In this document: positions 46,209-58,018 of the stretch, piece after piece | How positions within the stretch are numbered: the stretch's first letter is position 1 | Layout: every line of letters starts with the position of its first letter | Assembly (NCBI GenBank): GCA_023052935.1 | Contig: CM041293.1 | Span: forward strand, 51,448,725-51,512,724 | Source of the DNA: Piezodorus guildinii | Taxonomy: Eukaryota > Arthropoda > Insecta > Hemiptera > Pentatomidae | Reading direction: 5' to 3' | DNA: 64,000 nt | Notes under the pieces: generated by a model | Database searches by the model: none | What the model saw: only the letters and a program-made list of their open reading frames with translations | What the model was told of the DNA's origin: nothing | Position numbers and translations under genes: made by a program

Positions 46209-47525
46209 ATGAGATATTTTCATCAAGTCATGTCCTCAAAGTCTGCAAGTAAAAGATCTAGATCTGCAGGTTCTAACTCGTCTCCCACAAAACAGAGACC
46301 CCGCCGTGAACAAAATAAAAAAATGATTCCACCAGCGACCGCGTCAGCTACCTCATTAGGTTCTGAACCACAGCCCAGCACATCATCACAAGGAATAACT
46401 GATGAATCTCCGTTTTTTACACCGAATCCATTTCAGATCCTCCAAAATGAAAAAGAAACCATGGAATCTTCTCCTATACCCAGAGAACCACTACCTCCAC
46501 CAATATTTGTTAAAAATATTAAAAATTTTAAACTGATGTGTGCGCATTTAAATAAAGTAACAGATCCTAATAGTTATTATTGTATAAGTAGAACCAATGA
46601 TACTAAAATATCTCCGACTACTGCTGAAACCTACAGAAAGATTGTAAAATATCTGACTGAGACCAAAGCTGACTTTCATACTTATCAGCTGCGCCAAGAG
46701 AGAGCATTAAGGGTCGTAATCAGAAACCTACATTCCTCAACACCCGTTGAAGCAATCAAAGAAGAACTGACAGAATTAGGATTCCAAGTGAGGCAAGTCA
46801 CCAACGTTCTAAAAGATAAAAGTCCACTGCCTCTATTCTTCGTGGACTTGGAACCATCAGCAGGAGTCGAAAAAATCTATGACCTCAGCAGACTGTACTA
46901 TACCCGTGTAAAAGTTGAAAAACCTTACACAAAGAAAGAAATAGTCCAGTGCCATAACTGTCAGGCATATGGTCATACCAAAAGTTATTGCCATCACATA
47001 CCACGCTGTGTGAAATGCGGTGAACAGCATAAAACAGAAGAATGTACAAGATCAAGATCAGCACCCGCTGTATGTGCTCTGTGCCTCAAGGACCACCCGG
47101 CTAACTACAAGGGATGTGAAATCTACAAGAAACTCAGAACCAGATACCAAAAACCTCAGGATCCGAATGAAACAGCTGTACCAACCAGAAGCAGAAGAGA
47201 ACCATCTAAACTTGTAAATTCTAACGTGTCATTTGCCCACTTGCTTGGAGGTGGTAACCAGAATCATGAAGTCGAGGCACTGCCGGAACAACATTTTCCT
47301 CAACATTCTCAATCTATTGTACAAGAATCTATCCCTCAAAGTTTACCTAATATTCAAAAAACTCCTCAACATCAAATTTCTCATATCCCTCCACCATCAA
47401 ACGTCACAGATCTTACCAGTCTAATGACATCGTTCATCTCCGAAATCAAATCTCTTGTTATGCCGCTTATATCACTCCTTACAAATCTAGTATCGAATCT
47501 AATCCCTGCCTTGAAAAATCCTTAA
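46209..47525 (+). CDS. J1 ORF1, gag-like nucleic-acid-binding protein
   Basis: 438 codons from ATG at 46209; ATG at 46230 is an equally plausible start. The N-terminus is Ser/Pro/Lys-rich and probably disordered (residues 1-95). Residues 110-240 form the globular region found before the knuckles in Jockey-type ORF1. Three CCHC knuckles follow: C248-x2-C-x4-H-x4-C261, C267-x2-C-x3-H-x4-C279 and C289-x2-C-x3-H-x6-C303. The C-terminus is Pro/Gln-rich, then hydrophobic. It coats the element RNA for retrotransposition. The frame is fully intact. The stop TAA (47523-47525) abuts the ORF2 ATG. Confidence 0.9.
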   Translation: MRYFHQVMSSKSASKRSRSAGSNSSPTKQRPRREQNKKMIPPATASATSLGSEPQPSTSSQGITDESPFFTPNPFQILQNEKETMESSPIPREPLPPPIFVKNIKNFKLMCAHLNKVTDPNSYYCISRTNDTKISPTTAETYRKIVKYLTETKADFHTYQLRQERALRVVIRNLHSSTPVEAIKEELTELGFQVRQVTNVLKDKSPLPLFFVDLEPSAGVEKIYDLSRLYYTRVKVEKPYTKKEIVQCHNCQAYGHTKSYCHHIPRCVKCGEQHKTEECTRSRSAPAVCALCLKDHPANYKGCEIYKKLRTRYQKPQDPNETAVPTRSRREPSKLVNSNVSFAHLLGGGNQNHEVEALPEQHFPQHSQSIVQESIPQSLPNIQKTPQHQISHIPPPSNVTDLTSLMTSFISEIKSLVMPLISLLTNLVSNLIPALKNP

Positions 47526-47531
47526 ATGACT
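47520..47531 (+). promoter_or_regulatory. TAAATG stop-start junction between ORF1 and ORF2
   Basis: The ORF1 stop TAA and the ORF2 ATG are contiguous with no gap. This is the arrangement expected for termination-reinitiation of the downstream frame rather than an independent mRNA. Confidence 0.65.
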
Positions 47532-50209
47532 TCACCTAACTCCTTATCCATTCTCCTTTGGAATGCGAATGGTGTTAGAAATCATACTGACGAACTGACA
47601 GCGTTGTTGCAAGACAAAACAATCGATGTTGCACTTATAACTGAAACAAGACTAACGACTAAACAGTACTTCAAAATACCGCAATACATGACATACCGTA
47701 CTGACCACCCAGACGGTAAAGCCCATGCCGGTTCTGCTATCATTGTCCACCAATCCCTCTCTCATCATTTACTCCCACTTCCCACCTATGATTTCCTACA
47801 AGCCACATCCATAGTAATCAAGACTTTTTCCTTTCCGGTAACCCTCACATCTGCATATTGCCCTCCTAAACATTCCATTTCCAATTCTGAATTTGTATCC
47901 TTCCTGGATTCCTTAGGAAATCGTTTCATTCTGGGTGCAGACTTAAACGCCAAGCATCAGCAGTGGGGTTCCAGAACCACGAATTCTCGGGGACGAAATT
48001 TGCTGTCTGCACTCAACTCCCGAAATTTTAATATCCTGCCTCCTGACTCCCCTACCTACTGGCCAACCGATCCTAACCGCAATCCTGACATCCTCGACTT
48101 CTTTATCCACAGCGGATTAGGCTCTCTCAACTTGCCTTTAACTCGCCTTGATGAACTATCCTCAGACCATAGTCCACTGATCCTAAAAGTATCTCTCACT
48201 CCAATTCCAAAACCCATTCCACCATCATTCATCCGAGGCCCTGTCAACTGGAACCTTTTCCGCCAAATCCTGACCGATAATATTGACCTCAGAGTAACCC
48301 TCAAAACCCAAGATGACCTAGATAATTCCGTCTATTCCTTTACCACCGCCATCCAACAAGCTGTCTGGACTGCTTCCTCTCCTAAACACTCCAATATAAA
48401 TCCAGACCAAAATCATTTTCCACAACCTATTATAGACCTTATCCACACCAAACGCCGAGCAAGATCATTATGGCAGCGCACCCGACACCCAACAGATCGC
48501 CGCTCCTATAACTTCTATTGTAGACAATTGAAGAGGGAGTTGGCGAACTTCCGTTCCCAGTCCTTTAATTCCTACCTCTCCTCTCTATCAGCTCGTGATA
48601 ATTCCCTGTGGAATGTCACGAAAAAGATCCTAAAATACCATCATGTTTCCCATCCTCTCCGACGTGGTGATGACTCCTGGGCTGCGTCTGATGAAGATAA
48701 AGCCGAGGAATTCGCCACACACCTCTCCAAAGTATTCACTCCTCACCCGGAATCCCACATCAATCACACCGCAAAAGTGCAAGACTTTCTTATGTCACCG
48801 ATTCCACTTTCCCTACCTCCTAAAGCTATTAATCCCTCTGAGGTCAAATATCTTCTCCAAAAACTGACTCTCCGTAAATCTCCTGGACACGATCTCCTTA
48901 CTCCCCAGATCCTCCGACAACTTCCCCAGAAAGCCATTATTTTTCTTACTTATATTTATAACTGCATCCTCCGCACCACCTATTTTCCTCTGTTATGGAA
49001 ACATTCCACCATCATCCTTTTTTTAAAACCAGGTAAACCTTCCAACAACACTTCATCCTACAGGCCTATTAGTCTACTCCCCATCCTCTCAAAAATCTTC
49101 GAAAGGCTTCTTCTTAAACGTATCCTACCCATATTAGAATCTCAAAATCTTCCTTCCCATCAGTTTGGATTCCGTCCTCAGCATTCCACAGTTCAACAGG
49201 GCTCCGAGTTGTAGACCATATTTCCTCAGCTCTTGAATGCAAAGAGTATTGTTCTGGTGCGTTTCTGGACATTGCGCAAGCTTTTGACCGGGTATGGCAC
49301 ACTGGATTACTCTTCAAGCTGAAAACCCATTTACCCCAGTCCCTATACCTCATTCTCCGATCCTATCTCTCGAACCGTTCCTTCCGAGTTCGCTGTGGTG
49401 AAGAATTTTCTAACCTTTATCCCGTTGAGGCCGGTGTTCCTCAAGGCAGCGTCTTGGGACCCATCCTCTACATCCTTTACACTGCTGATATTCCTACACA
49501 TCCTGATACCTTTCTGGCAACTTTTGCAGACGACACCGCCATCCTATCATCCAGTTCCAATCCTGAAACAGCATCCTTAAACCTTCAGAGACACCTTTTC
49601 CTTATCGAACACTGGTGTAATAACTGGCGTGTAAAGGTGAACGAAGCCAAATGTAAACACATAACCTTTACTCTTAGACGAAAATCCTGTCCGCCAGTTT
49701 ATTTCAACTCATTACCGATTCCTCTCTCAGATACAGTCCGGTATCTTGGCTTACTGTTAGACAAAAGATTGACTTGGAACCCACATACAAGACTTAAAAC
49801 ACAAGAACTCAACCGACGATTCGGACAGTTATACCGACTACTCAACAGAAAATCTGAACTTACAGTTGAAAACAAATTATTAATCTACAAGACAATACTG
49901 AAGCCCATCTGGACCTACGGACTTGAACTGTGGGGGACAGCTAAACGTTCTAACATCAAACGCATTCAATCCTTTCAATCCAAAGTCCTCCGTACAATAG
50001 TAAATGCTCCTTATTATGTCTCCAACTATACCTTGCACCACGACCTTAATGTTCCATTTATTTCAGACCTAATTCCATCCAAATTTTCCAAATTCCACCA
50101 GAACCTCATTCATCATCCTAATCCTTTAGCTCAATCCCTATCCAGCTCCACTCATCCATACAACCCACCTAGAAGGTTGAAACGGCAGTGGCCCCGCGAC
50201 CTTTTGTAA
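47526..50209 (+). pseudogene. J1 ORF2, endonuclease-reverse transcriptase with one frameshift
   Basis: About 894 codons if continuous, near the usual Jockey length. The N-terminal APE-type endonuclease has WNANG (12-16), E40 in ITETRL, then GADLNAKH and SSDHSPL. The RT has SYRPISLLP, QFGFRPQHST, AFLDIAQAFD, GVPQGSVLGP and the catalytic FADD (49523-49534), then YLGLLLDKRLTW and a C-terminal RRLKRQWPRDLL. Frame 1 stops at TAG 49212; against the 62-kb copy, one base is missing near 49199-49203, after which the shifted frame is open to TAA 50207. No RNase H domain. It nicks target DNA and primes reverse transcription. Confidence 0.92.
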
Positions 50210-50469
50210 ATATATTGGAGTTCTAGCACTGGCTAGATTCTCCACTCAATGTGATGTATGTATGAGTGTGTGTATGTGTATATAGGTATAAGTGAATTAT
50301 TGACTTTTGTATTGATTCATTATTGTGTATATATTTTATTGTAATTTTATGTTGTGTAAATATTGTATGAATGTAGTATGTTTGATATCATTCAGCAATA
50401 CTATTAATGTCCAAATTGGGACAGATTGTAAAATTTTCTCAATAAAAATTGTTATTACTAAAAAAAAAA
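50210..50469 (+). terminator. J1 3' UTR, polyadenylation signal and A-tail
   Basis: A GT-rich 3' UTR with TGTGTATGTG-type runs, AATAAA at 50441-50446, then A10 at 50460-50469. The same UTR, signal and tail are seen in the second copy (63566-63821). Confidence 0.85.
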
Positions 50470-50479
50470 TTATATTTCT

Positions 50480-51084
50480 TTCTAATTTAACAATTTACAC
50501 TAATTATTCAAAAGGTAGTAACTCATAATTTTCGTTATAATTAATTAACAGTCGTTATTAATACATTATATTATTCTTTATTATATATAAATATATATAT
50601 ATACATATAGTCAACTTTTCGATAATCAATTATATATTTTGTTTAACGTTTCTTAAAATCAGCTCATAAAATACTTAAAAGCGATATATCATTCTTTATG
50701 GTTGTTCGGTATAAATCTTAAACGTTTCGCAAGTGCACCTGAGACAGTAATGATGGTTGAATTGAGATTTGAAAGAGAATATATTTCTTGGGAGCCCTCC
50801 TTTCTCTTGCTGCGGGGGTGCATATTTCTTTTAAGCTGTCAGGGAAAGATTGAAGGCTGTGTAGGAGAGAGGCTCTCTTTGGAAAAGAGGAGAGGTAAGT
50901 GCCGGCTTTATTGACTACCTTTATTAATGTTTGTTTTACAGGAAATTTCAATGATTTATAAGGTCGATGGAAACCCGATTCTCCCCCTCCCCCCAAAACA
51001 TTCATGAATCAATACAATCCATGATTACTGCTTTACTAAATTACGTAACAACGTGCTCGATTTAATTACAAATATTGATCATTT
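50480..51084. other. unassigned
   Basis: AT-rich to 50700, then a more balanced stretch to 51005 open on both strands (50702-50914 plus, 50718-51005 minus) with no recognised family. Confidence 0.35.
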
Positions 51085-51262
51085 TCGTTTTACTATTATC
51101 AATAATGAACCTTTAGAATCGACCAAAAAACGACAAAAATTCCTCCTTCTCCCACCTCAAAATTCAAGAGCGTACTTTTCAAGATACGTGGAGCTTGAAT
51201 AACCCCCAAAAAATCCGTTTCTCCGCCGTCCGTCGTCCTCGGTGTTTCTCTGAAATAACTGG
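51085..51262 (-). repeat. composite repeat R copy
   Basis: TAGAATCGACCAAAAAACG, then AATCCGTTTCTCCGCCGTCC, ending with GTGTTTCTCTGAAATAACTG: the reverse of the 28370-28435 core order. Confidence 0.6.
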
Positions 51263-51282
51263 ACTATTTTTTTTTTTTTTTA

Positions 51283-51815
51283 ATTAAGGCGTTGTTCATC
51301 CTTCAAATTAAGCGGCCACGTTTCACATCGTAAAGGACCATCGGAAGAATAATAGTTTTATAAATTGTAACCTTTTTAAGTTTTTACACAGAATCTGCGA
51401 GCTAAGTAATTTTTCTACTGAATAGTAGCACGCGATTCCCGCCTTTAACTGGGACTGTATTTCTTCCTGTATTTCATTTTTTCTTGGTATCATTGAATAT
51501 AAAAACTTGAATTTCATAACATGTTCAAAAGTATGTCCTGATAAATCACTATAGTTAAGGAAGCTCCAAACCCTTATTCATCAGATAACTATATATACTT
51601 TCCACTACTTCCAGAAGAGAGGTTCTCATCGTGTCACTCCGTCTCCAGTCTTAATAACAGTCAGTGTAATTAGATCTAAGTATAGTTTTCTCTGTTGTAC
51701 TCATAATAAATCATTTTTTAAAAACTCTGCTGGGTGTAACGCACATTTAACTATATCACCAAAATTGTCACCGTTTCTGCTACTAATCATATATTTTGTC
51801 TTATCGGTATTTATT
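51283..51815 (-). pseudogene. older LINE, thumb region (right half in ORF sense)
   Basis: Minus strand: NTDKTKYMISSR (near 51790-51810) and a following segment homologous to 40255-40560 (FKYLGS region, here with stops). The upstream RT part of the same ORF lies at 53610-53790; a J2 LINE separates the two. Confidence 0.65.
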
Positions 51816-51816
51816 T

Positions 51817-53606
51817 TTTAAAAATATTTTTATTGAAATTTACAACTGTATTTTGTAATACAACAAGTAAATGTGTTGGTAATGATAAAATACATGAAGA
51901 GAAAATGCCCATTGGCATTACTCTACTTGGTAACTAAACTAGAAGGTCTCGAGGCCAGACGCCTCTTCTTTTCAGACGCCTCGGAGGATTGTCAGGAATT
52001 GAAGAGGAAGCAAGGATTGAAACTAGAGGATTAGAGGGGGAGTGGAGTTTGTCATGGAAGGATTGATACCTGGTTCGGGCCAAATGAGCAACATATGGGA
52101 TGTTAAGGTCTTTGTGAATGATTTTATTGGTGACAAAGTAAGGAGCGTTAAGGATTTTGGATTGTAAGGATTGAATACGGGAAGAATTTGATGGTTTCGT
52201 AGAGCCCCAAAGCTCAATTCCGTAAGTCCAGATAGGCCTTATGATGGTGATATAGATGAGCCTTTTGTGATAAGTGGAATATTGGAGCGTCTGTTCAGTA
52301 AGTGTTGTAGTAAACGAAAGCGACGGGCAGTTTCTTGTCGTTTAAGTCTTGTGTGGGGATTCCATGTTAGACGTTTGTCAAGTAGAAGTCCAAGGTAGCG
52401 GGTATGTTCAACTGGAACAAGCGGAATCTTATTAAGGGACACTGTAGGGCAGGATATCATAGGTTTACGACGAAGAGTAAAGGTAATTTGGTGGGATTTG
52501 TTGGAATTGATTTTGATTCATCGATTCTGACACCATATCTCAAGCTCTCGGATGTGGGATTGAATAGTTTGAGAGGCAATAGTAGGATCGTTATTGACTG
52601 ATAACACACAAGTGTCATCAGCATAGGTAGAAAGGAAGGTGTTGGGATGGGTTGGGATATCAGCTGTAAAGACAGTGTAGAGGATGGGTCCTAGGGTACT
52701 ACCTTGAGGGACACCAGCAGACTGAGTTAAAAGGGATGAAAAGGAACTATTGTGGTTTATTTTGAAGGATCTTTTAGAGAGGTAGGACTGGATGATGAAG
52801 TAGTATGTAGGAGGGAGGAATTCACGGAGCTTGTAAAGCAGTCCTGGGTGCTAAACTCGGTCAAAGGCCTGTTCTACGTCGAGGAAGGCTCCCGTGCAGT
52901 ACAATCCGCGCTCCAATGCTGAAGAGACAACATCCACCACACGATGACATTGTTGGATGGTGGAGTGGGATGAGCGAAATCCAAACTGGTGGTCCGGGAT
53001 TATCTCAAAAGTCTCAAGGACAGGATGGAGTCGTTTAAGGATCAGTCTTTCCAGGATTTTACCCATAATGGGTATAAGAGATATAGGACGGTAAGAGGAA
53101 GGGAGTTCTAGCGACTTTTTGGGTTTAGGGTTCATTTAAACAATGGACAACTTCCAGGATTCAGGAAAATATGTGGTTCGGAGAATGACATTGTAAATAT
53201 AGGTAAGGAATAGAATGAATTTTCTGGGAAGTTGTTTTAGAATATTGGGAGTGATTAGATCGTGTCCAGGAGCTTTGCGGGAAGGTAATCTATGGATTAT
53301 GTTTGAGATTTCTGAAGGACGAAATGCTTTAGAAGGAAGGGCTTACTGGAATTGAATATCCAGTTATGCTTCAACGTATTCAAGGTGATGCTGATTAAAT
53401 ATATTAGTATTCGGATTGAAGGTTTCAAAGAGGTGCTGAACGAATGTTTGGGATTTTTCTTCATCGGATCTGGTCCAGGATTGAGATTCATTGAGGAGAG
53501 GATGATTAAAATCTTTGAACTGAAGTAGTTTCTTAGTGGTAGTCCAAAGTGATTTATCAGCAGTAGTGAGATTTTCCGTCGTATTCAGTATGTTTTGAAT
53601 TTCCAA
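51817..53606 (-). mobile_element. LINE J2, longest copy, nested in an older LINE
   Basis: The A-tail complement lies at 51817-51835, then the 3' UTR, then ORF2 remnants: ORF2 C-terminus (52023-52217), RYLGLLLDKRLTWNPHTRLK (52239-52460), YADD active site near 52620, SYRPISLIPIMGKILERLI and QFGFRSSHST (52851-53135), and the linker upstream of RT (53364-53606). Multiple frameshifts. 5'-truncated before the endonuclease. Confidence 0.85.
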
Positions 53607-53790
53607 TTTCTTTACCAGTTTTATATTTACGCACTTGTATTTAGTTGTATAGTTTCCGTGTCTTCACAAAATCAGAATTTTATCACCCAGATTTAAACCT
53701 TCCTCGGTACACGTCACCTTTTTCTATGGTATATTCTAATGCTATATTAAATAAAGCCGGGGAAAGGGAGGAAAGGGAACCCGATCGCAC
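53607..53790 (-). pseudogene. older LINE, RT segment upstream of the J2 insertion
   Basis: Minus strand reads SLSPALFNIALEYTIEK and GDVYRGR, the GDxLSPxLFNxALE motif just before the RT active site in endonuclease-type LINEs. It is collinear with 51283-51815 once J2 is removed. Confidence 0.65.
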
Positions 53791-54539
53791 CTCAAATCTC
53801 TTCGATTAATTATGAAGAAGGCAGTAATAAATTATTTATTAGTTTTTAAAAACATAGTGGTTCTTAGCTACTATTTTTTATCCTGTAGTACTGAATTTTT
53901 TAATGGCTAAATTAATGAAAATTGGATGATTTCGAATAGATTAACAAATATGCTTTTGGTTTAGGTTTTTGATTAGAGTGATCTTCATACCTGCAAATCT
54001 TCTAGAATAGCATAATTTTGCCTAATACGCTACTTAATTACCATCGCGATTACTTTCACTATTTCTTAATTAGGTTAATAGCTCTCGAGAAGCTACTTAG
54101 AAGAGGGGTATGGACTATCCAGGTTGAAATGTCCTCACGAGAGACATGCTCGGCACAGTTCGGGACCCGACCTGCCATCCTCCAATGACAAACTCCCCCG
54201 AAGACTGAAGATCACAGGGAGGAGACTCCTGCCAGTCATCCTCTGGGAATATGAAAGGCAGCCGCTTCTCAGTGTCCCTGGTCACGGCGGCCTTTCTAAA
54301 TACAAACATAACAATTATCTCGAAACACCGTGACAGAGGTTGTCACTCTAGGTCTTTTATCTTGCCGCTAGTAAGGCTCTCTGAGAGGTGCAGTATGACT
54401 ACTATTTGACAGCTCCAAGAGTACTTTAAGTAGTATGGCATATGACAAGGATGATCGGCGCAAGTCTAAATTCTTAAGGGTACCTAAATATAGGGTTGTT
54501 AAATAAGTTAGTAGCGTTTTAAATATTTCAATTTGACCT
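53791..54539. other. unassigned; GC-richer block at 54100-54330
   Basis: The block is open in both directions (54124-54333 plus, 54115-54309 minus) with a high Arg/Pro content on the plus side. No family recognised. Confidence 0.35.
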
Positions 54540-55480
54540 TTATATCTGTATTTATAAAATCATGTATACTTGGACCGATAGACCAGTTAGGAAGGCTGAC
54601 TGACCATATCACCGAGGGATTTAATCACACAACAGGGTTGGTATTACTGGATGTCCAAAGAGCTTTCGACAGTATCGGGCATAACGGCTAGTATATAAGC
54701 TGATTGTTAAGAAATTTCCATTTCACTCAATAGCCACAATAAAATCCCATCTATCTAACCGGAGATACAAGTAGTTATTGATGGCCAATACTCCTCGCTA
54801 CGTAAATCCAAGCAGGACTTCCTCAGAGCGAAATTTATATATTAGCGATATGCCCAATACATACAAAGTACACAAATCATTTTCGCAGACGATATGGCGT
54901 TTTACACTTCAAATTACAGATCGGACACAATTGCTAACCAACTGACTACTGAATTAAAAAAAAATTGAAAGATTTTATGATAAATGGAAAATCGAGATAA
55001 GCAAAGACAAAACTATAGCAATATTATTTACAAAGAGTAGACTTCAATCAATCAAATATCTAGGACTAGCCATGGATAAAAGACTGACTTTTAAACAGCC
55101 ACAAATTATGTGTGTGACAAAGCCAACAGAGCTCTCTGTACTGTACATCCATATTTTAACAGGCACTCTAAATTAAATGTAACTGATAAATTATTGTTAT
55201 ATAAGGCTTGTTTACAACCGATTCTCACTTACATGCATGCCAATATTTAGCTATATGTGTAAATCAAACTATAAAAAATTACAAATGATCCAAAATAGAT
55301 GCTTAAGAATCTGTGGAAATTATCATACAATAAAAGAATCAAAACTATGCATTCAGAATTGAGAGTTCCTGATAATAAAGATTACTTTGACAAAAAAATT
55401 TCTTATAAGAAATATTGGAAACCATACCAAAAACAGTACCAGGTATGTTCACAAACGAACTAAATATATATTGCCGTAAT
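54540..55480 (+). pseudogene. LINE reverse transcriptase relic
   Basis: Plus strand: HITEGFNHTTGLVLLDVQRA, then FDSIGHNG, later a decayed active site (SFSQTIWRF frame-shifted from FADDMAFY), YLGLAMDKRLTF, LLLYKACLQPILTYMHA and SELRVPDNKDYF. A Jockey/I-like RT order with at least six stops or shifts. More decayed than J2. Confidence 0.7.
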
Positions 55481-56280
55481 ATACAATTGATGTATTTTTT
55501 TTAAATTGAGGAAGTGTTTTATATTTATTTTTTCATACATATTTAACGTCACTTTATGCTACTATGTCTAATCGAAGAATTATGTTTATGTTATGTGATT
55601 ACTTGAGAGACTGGTATACTTTGGTACATCATTATTTATGTTTGCATATATTATTATATATTGCAATAAAGATTATATTAAAAAAAAAGTTTACTTGGTC
55701 AATAATGTTTACATATTCTAAAACAGGATTAGTTAAAGTGTTTTTATGCATCAACCGTGTTTCCTTATCTTTAAGTAGTGCTTTGCTTGATCCGAATGAA
55801 AGTGAAAGAAATTTATTTTGGTCATTTGATAATTTCATTTTTTTTTTCCGAAAATGAGACCATCTGCATAGATGATCGGCAAAATTTTTAGTGTGTTTGT
55901 CTATGATGTTTTAGGAGAAAGCATCGTCCGCAAGTTGTTTTTTCTATTCAGAACCGGAAATTTCAAATTATGACGATGAGAAAATTCCAAAAATTACCTG
56001 AAATATGGCAAATTCGTGTATAATTGATTAAAATATTTACAAGAATCTGAAGTTTTTATTAAAATCACCAGTAAAAAAACGCTTCGAACTTGTATTACAA
56101 AGCAGTATAATACAAGTTATTTAAGTTCCTTTGGCTCAGAGTTATTCTATGATTCTGAGTAAAACACAATAATTAATCCACATTTATCTCTTTGCCTTTT
56201 ATGTTTTAAATAATTTTTAAAGGATTAAAGTTAAGGGATGCTATAGGTAAGTATTTATTATAATTATTATATATACTTTA
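55481..56280. other. unassigned
   Basis: Two complementary frames at 55564-55857 (plus) and 55632-55838 (minus) overlap an A/T-rich stretch with no recognised family. Confidence 0.35.
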
Positions 56281-56530
56281 GGGTCAGCCCATGGCTGTGA
56301 GGCAAGTGCTCTGGTGTCATCACGCCAAAGGTTGTGAGTTCAATCTCAGTCCTTGGAGGACTTATCTATTATAATATCACAACCTCTCTTTGTGAGAACC
56401 ATCAGCCCGAAATAGGCGTAGGGAAAAATGCTTCCATAGTGTCATCGAAAAAGGGTCTAGGTCGGTTAAGGGTCTCCATAGCCTGTACGCTCCAACCGAA
56501 AAACATATATTCAATTTTAACTATTTAATA
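56281..56530 (+). mobile_element. probable SINE, tRNA-like head (family D)
   Basis: GGTCAGCCCATGGCTGTGAG is an A-box-like head, and TGAGTTCAATCTCA (about 56334-56347) forms a T-arm with a B-box-like loop. The body includes CATCAGCCCGAAATAGG and GGTCTCCATAGCCTGTACG. Only one copy is in the window, so family status is inferred. Confidence 0.5.
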
Positions 56531-58018
56531 GGGATTTAAAAAATGGATTCTTTGCCGAAGGACCTATATCCAATTTACTGATTAACAATGGACAACCCCA
56601 TAATGTATTAACAGTTTATTTCAAACATAAATAATGATATTATAATTATATAATGATGGTTGATAGTAATCTAACTTATCTGCAGTTTTTTTAGTTTGGG
56701 CTTTTAGGCTAAAAACCTCACTTATCTGAAGGTCAAGGTTGTGCAGTTGTTGCCGTTCATGCTCTCCTTCGGTGGTAGGCCTATCCTTTCCGGGATATCT
56801 CTCTCTGTCCTCTCCAGGTGTATCGCTAAAGCAGAAGCTTACTTCTTACGGTAAAACGTGGGACCCTAATTATATTTTGTAACAATTTAAAAATTGATAT
56901 AATTGATACATCGCAGTCCTAAATCTGATGGTTTTTAGAGAGGGAGTCCAATACCCAGAGTATCCAAGTGCGCAATTCCATACATTCATTACACATCTGT
57001 ATTTTCCCGGTAATATTTATGTCATATGCCGTTCCTTGGCAGATGTTCAGCTATCTGTTTCCCGTCCCTCTCTCAAGATCCACTATTTTTCCTTTAGCCA
57101 GCTGTCAAACTATGAAAATAGTAAGGACTATGTTTACGTTGGTCAGATGGGACAATGGTGATTGACATCTGCCACATAGCCAAGAGTTAGCATCTATGTG
57201 GCAGTGGTCTATTGCTATTTATGATTCTCTGTTCTTCGTTACACCCTGAAGGATTGTGATGTATTTTCCCAACTCCGCGATCACGCGAGATCAATCTTAC
57301 TTCCTAGTCTGAGGTTTAGGAATCATGAGGAAAGGATTTATTGTTGAAGTCAGTAAATAGTCAAGGCTAAGGCTCACAGTACAAACACACGTGAATAAAT
57401 ATAAGAAAGAAGAATTAGGTAGTACAATTACTATTAAATTTAAAAAAAATAATGATTATTTTATACATTTTTTTTCATATTTAAGGAATCCTTCAGCACA
57501 ACTTATGTTTTCAGGCTTGAATTAATATTAATATTTAATGAATCACAAACAAAGGTTCATAATCTGCTCTTGATATAATTGTCATAATAAATGAATAAAC
57601 TTAGAGTGAGAAAATACAGAACTATAATTCTTTAAACGAAAGTAGTAAATATGCAGATTAAATAACCTTGAACATAAAATTGCACGATATAAGAAATAAG
57701 ACGGGAAAAATAAAAAAGATAGTGTATATGTTAATGCAAAAAGTTATTTTATAAAGATGTAAATTAGTATTATTTTTCACTGTGGATCTTATAAATACTG
57801 AAAAATAATAATATCTTTTTTCCAATAGTTGAACGAACATTTTCGTTTTTATTATTTCGCAATTTATTCTGAAGTTAGAAAAATGAACTGCTATTAGTCA
57901 GATTAAAAAAAAAAATTAAATTTTAAATACATGATTACTCATATACCGACTCATACAAGGCCTACTGACTCACAAATAAAATTCATAAGGAGCATTAAGA
58001 TATACTTTTACCATAGTC
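56531..58018. other. unassigned
   Basis: Positions 56690-57360 are balanced in composition. Frames at 56928-57161 and 56968-57165 overlap and lack a recognised domain. The rest is AT-rich. Confidence 0.35.

Larger units (their letters stand above)
45887..50469 (+). mobile_element. Jockey-clade LINE J1, full length
   Basis: A 4.6-kb non-LTR retrotransposon with 5' UTR, ORF1, ORF2, short 3' UTR and A-tail. The duplication AATTATATTTC occurs at 45876-45886 and 50468-50478 (the first two A of the right copy may belong to the tail), which fixes both ends. Domain content (three-knuckle ORF1; endonuclease-RT ORF2, no RNase H) fits the Jockey clade. The one clear lesion is a missing base in ORF2. 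Confidence 0.9.
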
